Both the position numbers and the translations under genes were made by a program. From Corynebacterium suicordis DSM 45110 (GTDB lineage: Bacteria; Actinomycetota; Actinomycetes; Mycobacteriales; Mycobacteriaceae), in NCBI RefSeq assembly GCF_015351405.1, contig NZ_JADKMY010000001.1:496001-560000 (forward strand): a DNA stretch of 64,000 nt, written 5' to 3'. Below the pieces are notes generated by a model that saw only the letters and a program-made list of their open reading frames with translations, made no database searches and was not told the DNA's origin. Positions 17,084-25,704 of this stretch are shown here, in pieces. Position 1 is the first letter of the stretch. Every line of letters begins with the position of its first letter.

Positions 17084-18946
17084 ATGTGTGCAATCGTTGG
17101 CTATGTCGGAAGTTCAGATGCGCTGCAGGTAGGTCTCAATGCGCTCAAGCGCATGGAGTACCGCGGATATGACTCTGCAGGTATCGCAGTAGTGGAGCCC
17201 GGGGAACTCCACCTCGAGAAGAAGGCCGGCAAGTTGGAAAACTTGCTGAACCGGGTTGAAGAGATCGGCGAAGATACCTTTGCTGGCTCCACCTGCATCG
17301 GTCACACCCGCTGGGCAACCCACGGCCGCCCGAATGACGAAAATGCTCACCCGCACCAGTCATTCGATGGCAAGGCAGCCATCGTGCACAACGGCATCAT
17401 CGAAAACTTCGCTGCTCTGCGCAATGAAATCGAGGCCGAGGGTATTGAAATGGCGTCGGACACAGACTCCGAAGTAGCCGCCCACCTCGTTGCCTTGGCC
17501 TACAACAACGGCCCCACCGCGGGCGATTTTGAAGCTTCTGCGCTGTCCGTGCTCGCTCGGCTGGAGGGCGCGTTCACCGTGCTGTTCACCCACGTTGATG
17601 CACCGGACAAGATCATCGCGGGTCGTCGCTCCACTCCGCTGATGGTGGGTGTGGGCGAAGGAGAGATGTTCATCGGTTCCGACGTGGCCGCGTTCATCGA
17701 TCGCACCAAAAATGCCGTGGAGTTGGGTCAGGATAACGCCGTGGTCATCACTGCGGATTCCTACAAGGTCTGCGATTTCCAGGGCAACGAAGTGGAGGGT
17801 CGCCCCTTCACCATCGATTGGGATCTGGAAGCCGCGCAAAAGGATGGCTTCGATTCCTTCATGATGAAGGAGATCTTCGAGCAGCCCGCTGCGGTGCGCG
17901 ATACCCTCGCGGGTCACTTTCGCGATGGGCGCGTGGTCCTGGATGAGCAGCGCCTCACCGATGATGACCTGCGTCAGATCGAAAAGGTTTTCGTGGTGGC
18001 CTGTGGCTCCGCCTACCACTCCGGTTTGCTGGCCAAGTACGCCATTGAGCACTGGGTTCGCGTACCCGTGGAGATCGAAGTGGCTTCCGAGTTCCGCTAC
18101 CGCGACCCGGTACTGGACAAGCAAACCCTGGTGGTTGCAGTGTCCCAGTCCGGAGAAACCGCCGATACCCTCGAGGCCGTGCGCCACGCCAAGAGCCAGG
18201 GCGCGCGCGTTCTTGCGGTATGTAACACCAACGGTTCCCAGATCCCTCGCGAATCCGATGCCGTGCTGTACACCCACGCTGGCCCGGAGATCGGCGTGGC
18301 TTCCACCAAGGCATTCCTGGCCCAGGTGGCTGCCAACTACGTGGTGGGCCTAGCGCTGGCGCAGGCTCGCGGCACCAAGTACTCCGATGAGATCGCGGTG
18401 ATCTTCAAGGAGCTCGAAGAGATCACCCCGAAGATCGAGAAGACGCTGGAACTGCGCGAACAGGTCTACGAACTCACCCAGGACCTGGGCGAAGTCACCA
18501 CCATGCTCTTCCTTGGCCGTCACGTGGGCTTCCCAGTTGCCCTCGAGGGCGCGCTGAAGCTCAAGGAGCTGGCATACATCCACGCTGAGGGATTCGCCGC
18601 CGGCGAGATCAAGCACGGCCCTATCGCCCTGCTGGAAGACGATCTGCCCGTGGTGGTTATCGTCCCAAGCCCAAGTGGCCGCCCGGTGCTGCACTCCAAG
18701 ATCGTCTCCAACATCCAGGAGATCCGCGCCCGCGGAGCCAAGACCATCGTGGTGGCTGAAGAGGGCGATGAGGCCGTCAAGCCATTCAGCGATTACCTGC
18801 TGGAAATCCCACAGACCTCCACGCTGGTGCAGCCGATCCTCTCCACCATCCCGTTGCAGTTCCTCGCCGCGGATATCGCGCGCCTGTGTGGCAACGATGA
18901 CATCGACAAGCCACGCAACCTGGCCAAGTCCGTCACGGTGGAGTAG
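17084..18946 (+). CDS. glmS: Glucosamine-fructose-6-phosphate aminotransferase (isomerizing)
   Basis: 620 residues. It makes glucosamine-6-phosphate from fructose-6-phosphate and glutamine. The start at 17084 gives MCAIVGYVG, leaving Cys1 as the N-terminal nucleophile of the glutaminase domain after Met removal; a longer frame would bury it, so the longer start is rejected. The glutaminase domain (about 1-230, with TRWATHG and IIENF) is followed by two SIS domains (about 290-620, with SQSGETADT and HAEGFAAGEIKHGP). No glmS ribozyme-like leader can exist, because the start appears leaderless. The stop overlaps the alr start by one base (TAGTG). Confidence 0.97.
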   Translation: MCAIVGYVGSSDALQVGLNALKRMEYRGYDSAGIAVVEPGELHLEKKAGKLENLLNRVEEIGEDTFAGSTCIGHTRWATHGRPNDENAHPHQSFDGKAAIVHNGIIENFAALRNEIEAEGIEMASDTDSEVAAHLVALAYNNGPTAGDFEASALSVLARLEGAFTVLFTHVDAPDKIIAGRRSTPLMVGVGEGEMFIGSDVAAFIDRTKNAVELGQDNAVVITADSYKVCDFQGNEVEGRPFTIDWDLEAAQKDGFDSFMMKEIFEQPAAVRDTLAGHFRDGRVVLDEQRLTDDDLRQIEKVFVVACGSAYHSGLLAKYAIEHWVRVPVEIEVASEFRYRDPVLDKQTLVVAVSQSGETADTLEAVRHAKSQGARVLAVCNTNGSQIPRESDAVLYTHAGPEIGVASTKAFLAQVAANYVVGLALAQARGTKYSDEIAVIFKELEEITPKIEKTLELREQVYELTQDLGEVTTMLFLGRHVGFPVALEGALKLKELAYIHAEGFAAGEIKHGPIALLEDDLPVVVIVPSPSGRPVLHSKIVSNIQEIRARGAKTIVVAEEGDEAVKPFSDYLLEIPQTSTLVQPILSTIPLQFLAADIARLCGNDDIDKPRNLAKSVTVE

Positions 18947-20703
18947 TGAACGCTGAGCCGGGCCAGCATGCCCTGGCCGAGGTAATTGTTGATCTCGACG
19001 CCATCGCGCACAACGTGCGGACGTTCGTACGGGCCGCATCCTCCGCGCAGGTCATGGTTGTGGTCAAGGCCGATGCGTACAACCACGGCGTGGAACAAGT
19101 GGCACGCACTGCGTTGGAAGCTGGTGCTTCCCAGCTGGGAACCGCCACCTTCCGCGAGGCGCTGCACCTGCGAGTCCTGGGTTTCACCTGCCCCGTCACT
19201 GCCTGGATGTGGTACCCCGGCCAGGATCTCACTGAGGTGCTGGCGCAGAAGATCGTGGTGGGAATCCCTTCCCTAGCGCACGCGCGGGATCTGGTGCGTC
19301 AGGCGCAGAACGCCAAAAACTCAGCTACCCCGCAGGCAGTGTTGATGTTCGATTCCGGCCTCTCCCGCAGTGGCGTAGGGCCCCGCGAATGGCAAGACAC
19401 CGTTGAAACGGTGGCCGAGGCAGAGCAAGCGGGCACCATTAAGGTCACGGGTCTGATGACCCACCTTTCCAGCGCGGATACGCCAGGGGACACCCTCACC
19501 ACGGACCTGCAGGCAAAGCGCTTCAAGGAAGCCATCGCCTACTGCCGGGCGCGTGGCATCGAAGCTCCGGTGAACCACATGGCCAACACCCCGGCCACCC
19601 TGACTCGCCCCGATACCCACCTGCAAATGGTGCGCCCCGGGGTGGGCGTGTTTGGCGTGGATCCCGTGGATCCGCCTGTGGATGCGGGACTACGACCAGC
19701 CATGACCCTGCGCGCCCGCGTGACCACCACGCGCATCGTGCCCGCTGGCGAGGGCGTGAGTTACGGGCTCACATGGCGAGCCGAGGCCGATACCCGCACC
19801 GCCGTGGTGGCCATGGGCTATGCCGATGGATTGCCGCGCAGCCTCTCGGGAAATTTCGAGGTCTCCATCAACGGCGTGCGCTACCCGCAGATTGGCCGGG
19901 TGTGCATGGATCAAGTGGTAATCAACCTTGGTTCTGCGGAATCCGAAACCCCAGTGCAACCGGGGGATTGGGCAGTTATCTTCGGCAACGGTGGCCCTTC
20001 CGTGGAGGAAGTCGCCCAGCGCGCAGGCACCATTCCCTACGAGATCCTCACCATGCCCCGCGGCCGCGTGAGCAGGCGCTTTCTTCCCGTGAAGGGCCAG
20101 CCCATCAACCCGCTTGATGCCCTTGATTTCTCTCAACCCGCCACGGTTTCCGCCCCCACTCCGGAGGACATGCGCGAGATCGGCATTCAACTAGGACAAC
20201 AGCTGCGCGCCGGAACGGTGGTGGTGCTCACCGGCCCGCTGGGTGCGGGAAAAACCACCCTCACGCAGGGCATTGCGCAGGGTTTGGGCGTGCGCGGCCG
20301 GGTGCAATCGCCCACCTTCACCATCGTCCGCACGCACAAGGCGGGCAACCCAGACGCGCCCGGTTTGTTGCACATGGACGCGTACCGCCTGCTCGGCGCT
20401 GAGGTGGCCGATGGCATCGAACCCGGCAAGCAGGCCGACCCCAACCTGGTCCTGGATGCTCTGGAATCTTTGGATCTCGACGCCGACCTCGATAACAGCG
20501 TGGTAGTTGCCGAATGGGGCCGCGGGGTAGTGGAACAGCTGAGCGAGAACGTGCTGGACGTGGAACTGGTGCGTGCAGTGGCTGAAACCTCGCTCGCGGA
20601 CAGCGCCGACTCCGCAGACAGCACAGACCCCGCAAACACAGAAGAAGGTGCGGAGCTCGACGAACTCCGTACCGTGACGTGGAACTGGGTGAAGCGAAGC
20701 TAG
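18946..20703 (+). CDS. alr-tsaE: Alanine racemase fused to TsaE (t6A ATPase)
   Basis: 585 residues in one frame. Residues 1 to about 385 are alanine racemase: PLP Lys41 in VVVKADAYNHG, the second catalytic Tyr near 273 (EGVSYGLTW) and CMDQ. It makes D-alanine for peptidoglycan. Residues from about 398 to 585 are TsaE, the small P-loop ATPase of the tRNA threonylcarbamoyladenosine complex: GPLGAGKTT near 431, SPTFTIV, HMDAYRL and VVAEWGRG. There is a Ser/Asp/Ala-rich linker near the C-terminus. The start is the GTG at 18946, coupled to glmS. Fusions of this type are known in Actinobacteria. It means that cell-wall D-Ala and a tRNA modification factor are made in equal amounts. Confidence 0.95.
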   Translation: MNAEPGQHALAEVIVDLDAIAHNVRTFVRAASSAQVMVVVKADAYNHGVEQVARTALEAGASQLGTATFREALHLRVLGFTCPVTAWMWYPGQDLTEVLAQKIVVGIPSLAHARDLVRQAQNAKNSATPQAVLMFDSGLSRSGVGPREWQDTVETVAEAEQAGTIKVTGLMTHLSSADTPGDTLTTDLQAKRFKEAIAYCRARGIEAPVNHMANTPATLTRPDTHLQMVRPGVGVFGVDPVDPPVDAGLRPAMTLRARVTTTRIVPAGEGVSYGLTWRAEADTRTAVVAMGYADGLPRSLSGNFEVSINGVRYPQIGRVCMDQVVINLGSAESETPVQPGDWAVIFGNGGPSVEEVAQRAGTIPYEILTMPRGRVSRRFLPVKGQPINPLDALDFSQPATVSAPTPEDMREIGIQLGQQLRAGTVVVLTGPLGAGKTTLTQGIAQGLGVRGRVQSPTFTIVRTHKAGNPDAPGLLHMDAYRLLGAEVADGIEPGKQADPNLVLDALESLDLDADLDNSVVVAEWGRGVVEQLSENVLDVELVRAVAETSLADSADSADSTDPANTEEGAELDELRTVTWNWVKRS

Positions 20704-20723
20704 CTCAACCCGGCCGAGCTAGC
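20699..20723. terminator. Hairpin shared by convergent alr-tsaE and glpD
   Basis: GCTAGCTC (20699-20706) and GAGCTAGC (20716-20723) pair perfectly around AACCCGGCC. Both genes' stop codons lie in the arms. There is no T-tract, so termination would be weak or factor-dependent. Confidence 0.45.
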
Positions 20724-22374
20724 TCAGCAACCCAGCAGCGCTCAGGACCTCGCGCGCGGTTTCTTCCGCAGCTGCACGATCCGCGGCGACCAGGCCGATG
20801 CGCGTGCGTCGATCCAAAATATCCCCCACGGTCAACGCGCCTTCGTGCGAGACAGCGTAGGCAAACTCTGCGCGGGTGATGTCCAGGTCCGCCACCTTCT
20901 CGGAGCCATCCGGGAGGGTGCAGGCAGCCAGCACATTAGCGGCTTCGGCTCCATAACGATTCACCAGGGATGCCGGCAGGGCGCGGGTCACGCTGTGTGC
21001 CAGGTTGATCTGGCCCGCAGCGCGGGGGCTGCGGTCTGCGCTGGCGCCCACCAGGGAAACCTGCTTGGTCACGCATGGGCCAGCCTGGGCATCGAGGCTG
21101 GAGCTGATCTCCTTGTCCCGCAGCGCTTCATCGACGGTCTGCTGAGCCATGAGCCGGTATTCGGTGAGCTTGCCACCGGTGACGGTAACCACTCCGTCCC
21201 GATGCAGGATGAGATGCTCACGGGAGAGGTCTGCAGTAGAGGTGGAATCGGACTTCGGTGCCTTCACCTGCACCAGTGGTCGCAGACCGGCGAACGCGCC
21301 CAGCACGTCATCTTCCGTGAGGCTGGTCTGCAAACCGGCGTTGATGACGTCCAAGATCCATCGAATATCGGATTCCGGAGCCTGCGGCACGTCGGAAAAC
21401 TCAGCGGAATCATCCGTGATGCCGATGTAACAGCGTCCCAGCTGAACCGGCAGGATGAAGCAAAAACGGCTGCTGGAACCGGGCACGGCAACGGTCAGCG
21501 CACCGGTGGGGTTACCCAATTTCTCAGCATCCACCACCAGGTGCGTGCCGCGGCTCGGGGTGACGGTCACGTCCTTTTCCAGCTGACCAGCCCACACGCC
21601 GGTGGCATTGATCACGCCAGCTGCGCGAACCTGCAGGGGTTCCCCAGGCGTGTTTTCTCCAGATGTGCTACCCAAGGGAATCTCTGGGGAGAGCTCTACA
21701 CTCACTACCTTCTTGCCCTGCTCCCGGCCGGGCTTGATGGAGGCCTTGGCATGCGTGAGCACGTCACCTCCGTAGCCAGCAAAGGTGCGGGCGAGTGCGG
21801 TGACGAGTCGGGCGTCGTCAATCAACTGACCGTCATAGTTAACAAAGCCGAACTTGGTGGAATCCGCGGCCGCAGGACAAAGCTTCTTGACCTGGGAAGA
21901 AGAGATCGTGCGGGAACGGGGGAGAGTCGTGGAGGACGTGCGGGCGGCCATGCGCAGAATGTCTCCCGCGATGAAGCCCAGGCGGGGGATGAATTTCTGT
22001 GGGGAGAATCCATCCATGGCCACCACCTGTGGCAAAGCGCGGGTGAGGTGCGGGGCGATGGTCTCCATCAACAGGCCTCGTTCCACAGCGCTGCGTCGAG
22101 CGATGCCCACGTTGCCGGTGGCCAAGTAACGCAGCCCGCCGTGAGCCAGCTTGGACGACCACCGGGAGGTGCCGAAGGCCAAATCCTGACCCTCCACCAG
22201 GAGGACTTTGAGGCCGCGGGTGATGGCGTCCAAAGCCACTCCGCAACCGGTTACGCCACCTCCCACCACGATCAAGTCATACTCCGCGCCCTGCGTTAAG
22301 CGACGCACCACGTCAGCCCGATATTCGGGGGAAAGGATCGTTTTCTGCGCATCAAAGGCAGTAGTGCTAGTCAT
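20719..22374 (-). CDS. glpD: Glycerol-3-phosphate dehydrogenase (FAD)
   Basis: 551 residues. It oxidises sn-glycerol-3-phosphate to dihydroxyacetone phosphate and passes electrons to the quinone pool. The N-terminal Rossmann motif is VVGGGVTGCGVALDAITRG; WSSKLAHGGLRYL is the family hallmark. The C-terminal DAO_C-like domain is present and the length is normal. The ATG at 22374 is preceded by TACAGT seven bases away and by no ribosome binding site, so it looks leaderless. It is divergent from the agpS-like gene; in M. tuberculosis Rv2249c (glpD1) is likewise near Rv2251 and Rv2252. Confidence 0.95.
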   Translation of the reverse strand: MTSTTAFDAQKTILSPEYRADVVRRLTQGAEYDLIVVGGGVTGCGVALDAITRGLKVLLVEGQDLAFGTSRWSSKLAHGGLRYLATGNVGIARRSAVERGLLMETIAPHLTRALPQVVAMDGFSPQKFIPRLGFIAGDILRMAARTSSTTLPRSRTISSSQVKKLCPAAADSTKFGFVNYDGQLIDDARLVTALARTFAGYGGDVLTHAKASIKPGREQGKKVVSVELSPEIPLGSTSGENTPGEPLQVRAAGVINATGVWAGQLEKDVTVTPSRGTHLVVDAEKLGNPTGALTVAVPGSSSRFCFILPVQLGRCYIGITDDSAEFSDVPQAPESDIRWILDVINAGLQTSLTEDDVLGAFAGLRPLVQVKAPKSDSTSTADLSREHLILHRDGVVTVTGGKLTEYRLMAQQTVDEALRDKEISSSLDAQAGPCVTKQVSLVGASADRSPRAAGQINLAHSVTRALPASLVNRYGAEAANVLAACTLPDGSEKVADLDITRAEFAYAVSHEGALTVGDILDRRTRIGLVAADRAAAEETAREVLSAAGLLS

Positions 22375-22439
22375 GGTTTCCACTGTAGAGAAGAAATCCC
22401 ATTGATTTGGAATTCTTAAGATCAAGTAACGTGTTCGCT
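22375..22439. promoter_or_regulatory. Divergent leaderless promoters of glpD and the agpS-like gene
   Basis: In 65 bases, TACAGT (minus strand, 22387-22382) sits seven bases from the glpD ATG and TAACGT (plus strand, 22427-22432) seven bases from the other ATG. Neither gene has a Shine-Dalgarno. Confidence 0.55.
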
Positions 22440-24080
22440 ATGAACAGCATGTGGATACCGCCAATGTCCTACAACAAGTGGGGCACAGATGATGAAGCAA
22501 AAGAGATTTCCCCCTCTATTCAGAAGATGCTCGGCAAGGTTCTGGGCGTAACTCGCCCACAGATTGCCACCGAGCCCCCATTGGTGGCTTCCCGTGCGAC
22601 GGCCGAAGATGTGCAGTTCTTCTCCAGGATCGTTGGCGAGGATTTCGTATCTACCGACGACGCCCACCGCCGGCCCCGCGCCCGCGGAAAGAGCTACCTG
22701 GACCTGTTGGAGTGGCGCGAGGGCAAGGAAGTCTCCGCTCCAGACGTGGCGGTGAGCCCGGCGAGCGAAGAAGAGATCCTCGAGATCTTGGAATACTGCT
22801 CTGAGCAGCAGATCGCGGTGGTTCCCTTCGGCGGAGGCACCTCTGTGGTGGGTGGAGTGAGCCCCCTCAAGGCGGAGAACCACCGCGCCGTGGTCAGCGT
22901 GGATCTTTCCCGCTTCACTGACGTGGAAGACGTGGACACCACCTCCGGTCTGGCCACCCTCGGTGCCGGGCTGCTCGGACCGCACGCAGAGATGAAGTTG
23001 GCGGAATACGGGATGCAGCTGGGCCACTTCCCGCAGTCCTTCCCCTACGCCAGCATCGGCGGGTTCGCCGCCACTCGCTCCAGCGGGCAGAACTCCGCTG
23101 GATACGGGCGCTTTGATGACATGGTCCGGGAAATGACCGTGGTGACTCCCAAGGGGATCATCCGGCCGGGCAAGGCCAGCCCCGCCACCGCAGCGGGCCC
23201 CTCGCTGAAGCAGCTCTTCATGGGATCTGAGGGTCTGTTCGGCATCATCACCCGCGTGCGCGTGCACATTCACCCCATCCCAGAAGTCAAGCGCTATGAG
23301 GCATTCAGCTTCCCTTCCTTTAACGACGGCGTGAATGCCCTGCGGGCGGTTGAGCAATCGGGTGCGGGACCGGCTGTCTTGCGCTTGTCCGATGAGATCG
23401 AATCCTCCGTGAACCTCACCTCCACCGACAAGATTGGTGAGAACGACGAGGAAGAGGTCAAGGGATGCCTGGCCATCACCATGTTTGAGGGCACTGAGGA
23501 GCACGCTCAGCGCACCCATGAGGAAACTCGGAATGTGCTGCTCGCTCACGGTGGAACCTCCGTTGGTGAGGAGCCAGCCCGCCAGTGGGAGAAGGGGCGC
23601 TTCGGGGCTCCCGTGCTGCGCGATTCACTGATGGACGCGGGTGCGCTGTGCGAGACCTTGGAAACCGCCACGGACTGGGCCAACGTGCCTCGTTTGAAGC
23701 GAGCCGTGGGCAAGGCACTGGCTTCTGTTCTGACGGAAGAATCCACCGCGTTGATCATGTGCCACGTGAGCCACGTGTACGCCACGGGTTGCTCGCTGTA
23801 CTTCACCATCGTGGCCGGTGCCAGCGACAGCGTGGAAGAGACTGCCCAGAAGTGGAAGGCAGCGAAATCCGCAGCCACCGAGGCCATGACTCTCAACGGC
23901 GGAACCGTGACTCACCACCACGCGGTGGGCACGGATCACCTTCCATGGATGAACGAAGAGATTGGCGAGCTGGGAATCAACATCCTCCAGGCCGTGAAGA
24001 ATGAGTTGGACCCGGCAGGAATTTTGAACCCGGGCAAGACTTTCTCTGCATTGAATGGGTTCCGTGGCACCCTGCTGTAA
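22440..24080 (+). CDS. FAD-binding oxidase, alkyl-dihydroxyacetonephosphate synthase-like
   Basis: 546 residues of the vanillyl-alcohol oxidase/AGPS family. The FAD-binding PP-loop is PFGGGTSVVGGV (near 130), followed by the substrate-facing RSSGQNSAGYGRFDDMV and the C-terminal HHHAVGTDH (near 493), which is the His-rich loop of alkyl-DHAP synthases. In animals that enzyme makes ether lipids from acyl-DHAP. Its bacterial homologues such as Rv2251 have no proven substrate. Neighbours glpD and diacylglycerol kinase support a glycerolipid role. The ATG at 22440 follows TAACGT by seven bases. A longer start at 22407 is less likely. Confidence 0.88.
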   Translation: MNSMWIPPMSYNKWGTDDEAKEISPSIQKMLGKVLGVTRPQIATEPPLVASRATAEDVQFFSRIVGEDFVSTDDAHRRPRARGKSYLDLLEWREGKEVSAPDVAVSPASEEEILEILEYCSEQQIAVVPFGGGTSVVGGVSPLKAENHRAVVSVDLSRFTDVEDVDTTSGLATLGAGLLGPHAEMKLAEYGMQLGHFPQSFPYASIGGFAATRSSGQNSAGYGRFDDMVREMTVVTPKGIIRPGKASPATAAGPSLKQLFMGSEGLFGIITRVRVHIHPIPEVKRYEAFSFPSFNDGVNALRAVEQSGAGPAVLRLSDEIESSVNLTSTDKIGENDEEEVKGCLAITMFEGTEEHAQRTHEETRNVLLAHGGTSVGEEPARQWEKGRFGAPVLRDSLMDAGALCETLETATDWANVPRLKRAVGKALASVLTEESTALIMCHVSHVYATGCSLYFTIVAGASDSVEETAQKWKAAKSAATEAMTLNGGTVTHHHAVGTDHLPWMNEEIGELGINILQAVKNELDPAGILNPGKTFSALNGFRGTLL

Positions 24081-24208
24081 GGGTTCTGCAGCTAGATCCC
24101 TGCTGTAAGAACGCTGCTGCGCTGCTGTTCCGGTTCGATCCGGGGCAGCGAAGCATCAGCAATTTCCATTAATCGGCCAGCCTGTGGGCGAGGCCTCTAG
24201 GAGTAAAA

Positions 24209-25189
24209 GTGAAGAATCTTTCTGGGTCCGAACCGAACGGCTCCTTCGGGCCTCTGGAAGTCGGGACGCGCTCAATCAAGCGCATCGCCTTGCTCACCAA
24301 CCCGTTGGCGGGCAAGGGTGCGGCCGTGCACGCGGCTCAGCGCGCCCGTGATCGCTTCTCCCAGCTGGGCATCGACGTGGTTTCCCTCCAAGGTGCCAGC
24401 GCAGCCTCCTCCCTGCAGTTGGCTGAGGCAGCGGTGAAGGATGAGCGCCTGGATGCCCTGGTGGTGTGCGGTGGCGATGGGCTCATCAACCTGGCGCTGC
24501 AGGCCCAAGCACAGACGGACATGCCCTTGGGTCTCATCCCCGCCGGTACGGGTAACGACCATGCGCGGGAATATCACATTCCCACGGACCCAGAAAAGGC
24601 TGCGGACGTGGTGGCTCAGGGCTTTTTCACCACCACGGATCTGGGCCTTATCACTGAAATCTCCCAGGATTCCGAAGAACCAGCGGAAACGCGCTGGTTC
24701 GGCACCATCGCGTGTGCCGGTTTCGATTCTCTGGTGACGGATCGCACCAACCGCATGACGTGGCCCAAGGGGCAGAATCGCTACAACTTGGCGATTGTTC
24801 GCGAAGTGATGAATTGGCGCACTATTCCCACTCGCATCGTGCTGGATCATGAGACGGTGATCGACGAGGGAATCAAGCTCTGCAGCATTGGCAACACCCA
24901 GACCTATGGTGGCGGAATGAAAATCTGCCCCACGGCCAATCACCACGATGGACTATTCGATCTCACAATCATGGGTGACATCAGCCGTACCAAGGCCGTG
25001 GGAAAATTCGCCAAGATCCTCAAGGGGACGCTGCAAGAAGGTGATGGAATCAGCTTCTACCGCGCCAAGCACGTGCGGATCGATATGCCCAACATGAATT
25101 GCTACGCGGATGGCGATCTCATGACCACCTTGCCGATGGAGCTCGAAGTAGTCTCCGGCGCAGGGCGTTACCTGGTGCCCCGCCCCTAA
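24209..25189 (+). CDS. Diacylglycerol kinase family protein, Rv2252-like
   Basis: 326 residues. A DAGK catalytic domain phosphorylates a lipid hydroxyl from ATP. Motifs: LTNPLAGKG (near 29-37), CGGDGLINLAL (87-97, with Leu where GGDGT is usual) and PAGTGNDHAREY (111-122). The start is the GTG at 24209 with TAGGAG upstream. About 20 extra N-terminal residues precede the domain. M. tuberculosis Rv2252, next to the AgpS homologue Rv2251, phosphorylates diacylglycerol and is linked to phosphatidylinositol mannosides; the same pairing is seen here. Confidence 0.9.
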   Translation: MKNLSGSEPNGSFGPLEVGTRSIKRIALLTNPLAGKGAAVHAAQRARDRFSQLGIDVVSLQGASAASSLQLAEAAVKDERLDALVVCGGDGLINLALQAQAQTDMPLGLIPAGTGNDHAREYHIPTDPEKAADVVAQGFFTTTDLGLITEISQDSEEPAETRWFGTIACAGFDSLVTDRTNRMTWPKGQNRYNLAIVREVMNWRTIPTRIVLDHETVIDEGIKLCSIGNTQTYGGGMKICPTANHHDGLFDLTIMGDISRTKAVGKFAKILKGTLQEGDGISFYRAKHVRIDMPNMNCYADGDLMTTLPMELEVVSGAGRYLVPRP

Positions 25190-25237
25190 TTGCCGCTGGT
25201 AGGGGGAGGGGCCTGGAAGCTCCTACTCAGAAAAGCT

Positions 25238-25573
25238 TTACTCAGATTCCGTAGGGACCTCGGCCGCAAACTTGGCCGGGGGAATTTCTCGTGGCAACGG
25301 AGCCGCCGAAGCCTGTGCAGCGACGATCCCATCCGTGCGATCATTCCCAGCCGGTTGGTAACGGCCAGCAGGTTGTTCAGGCCCTGTCGCAGCAGAATCA
25401 ACGGCCGCGCCTGCGTGTTCCCCGGAAGTACCAGAAGAACTCTTTGAAGTGATCGACTTCACCAACTTGCCCGCAACCACTGGTAGATACACCTGGCCGT
25501 AGGTCAGCGCACGGTTCCGGATGCCGTTGGCAAACCCGGAGATCTGAGGCAACAGTCCAGACTGCTGAGTCAT
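25238..25573 (-). CDS. Small hypothetical protein convergent with the DAG kinase
   Basis: 111 residues. The N-terminal half has ordered, moderately hydrophobic stretches (RNRALTYGQVYLPVVAGKLV); the second half is Ser/Ala/Gly/Pro-rich. No signal peptide or membrane helix. TAGGAA lies upstream of the ATG. I recognise no family. The gene lies between the DAG kinase and tsaB genes. Its open frame and start context make it likely, not certain, to be real. Confidence 0.55.
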   Translation of the reverse strand: MTQQSGLLPQISGFANGIRNRALTYGQVYLPVVAGKLVKSITSKSSSGTSGEHAGAAVDSAATGPEQPAGRYQPAGNDRTDGIVAAQASAAPLPREIPPAKFAAEVPTESE

Positions 25574-25691
25574 GGCGTATTCCTAACTAATCGCAAAAAC
25601 GTTAACTCTCCAACACTTTACGTGGCACCACCACTTGGCCGAGAGGCCCCGTGGCTTAGCAGCTGGCGATTTTGCCTGTCTTGGCGTTCGC

Positions 25692-25704
25692 TAAACTAAC
25701 CAGC
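25692..25704 (+). promoter_or_regulatory. Leaderless promoter of tsaB-rimI-tsaD
   Basis: TAAACT (25692-25697) ends seven bases before ATG 25705; no Shine-Dalgarno. The start would be at the ATG. Confidence 0.55.

Noticed and set aside
25190-25447. Plus-strand frame after the DAG kinase
   Set aside because: It is Arg- and Gly-rich with no start site and opposes a better minus-strand gene (25238-25573).
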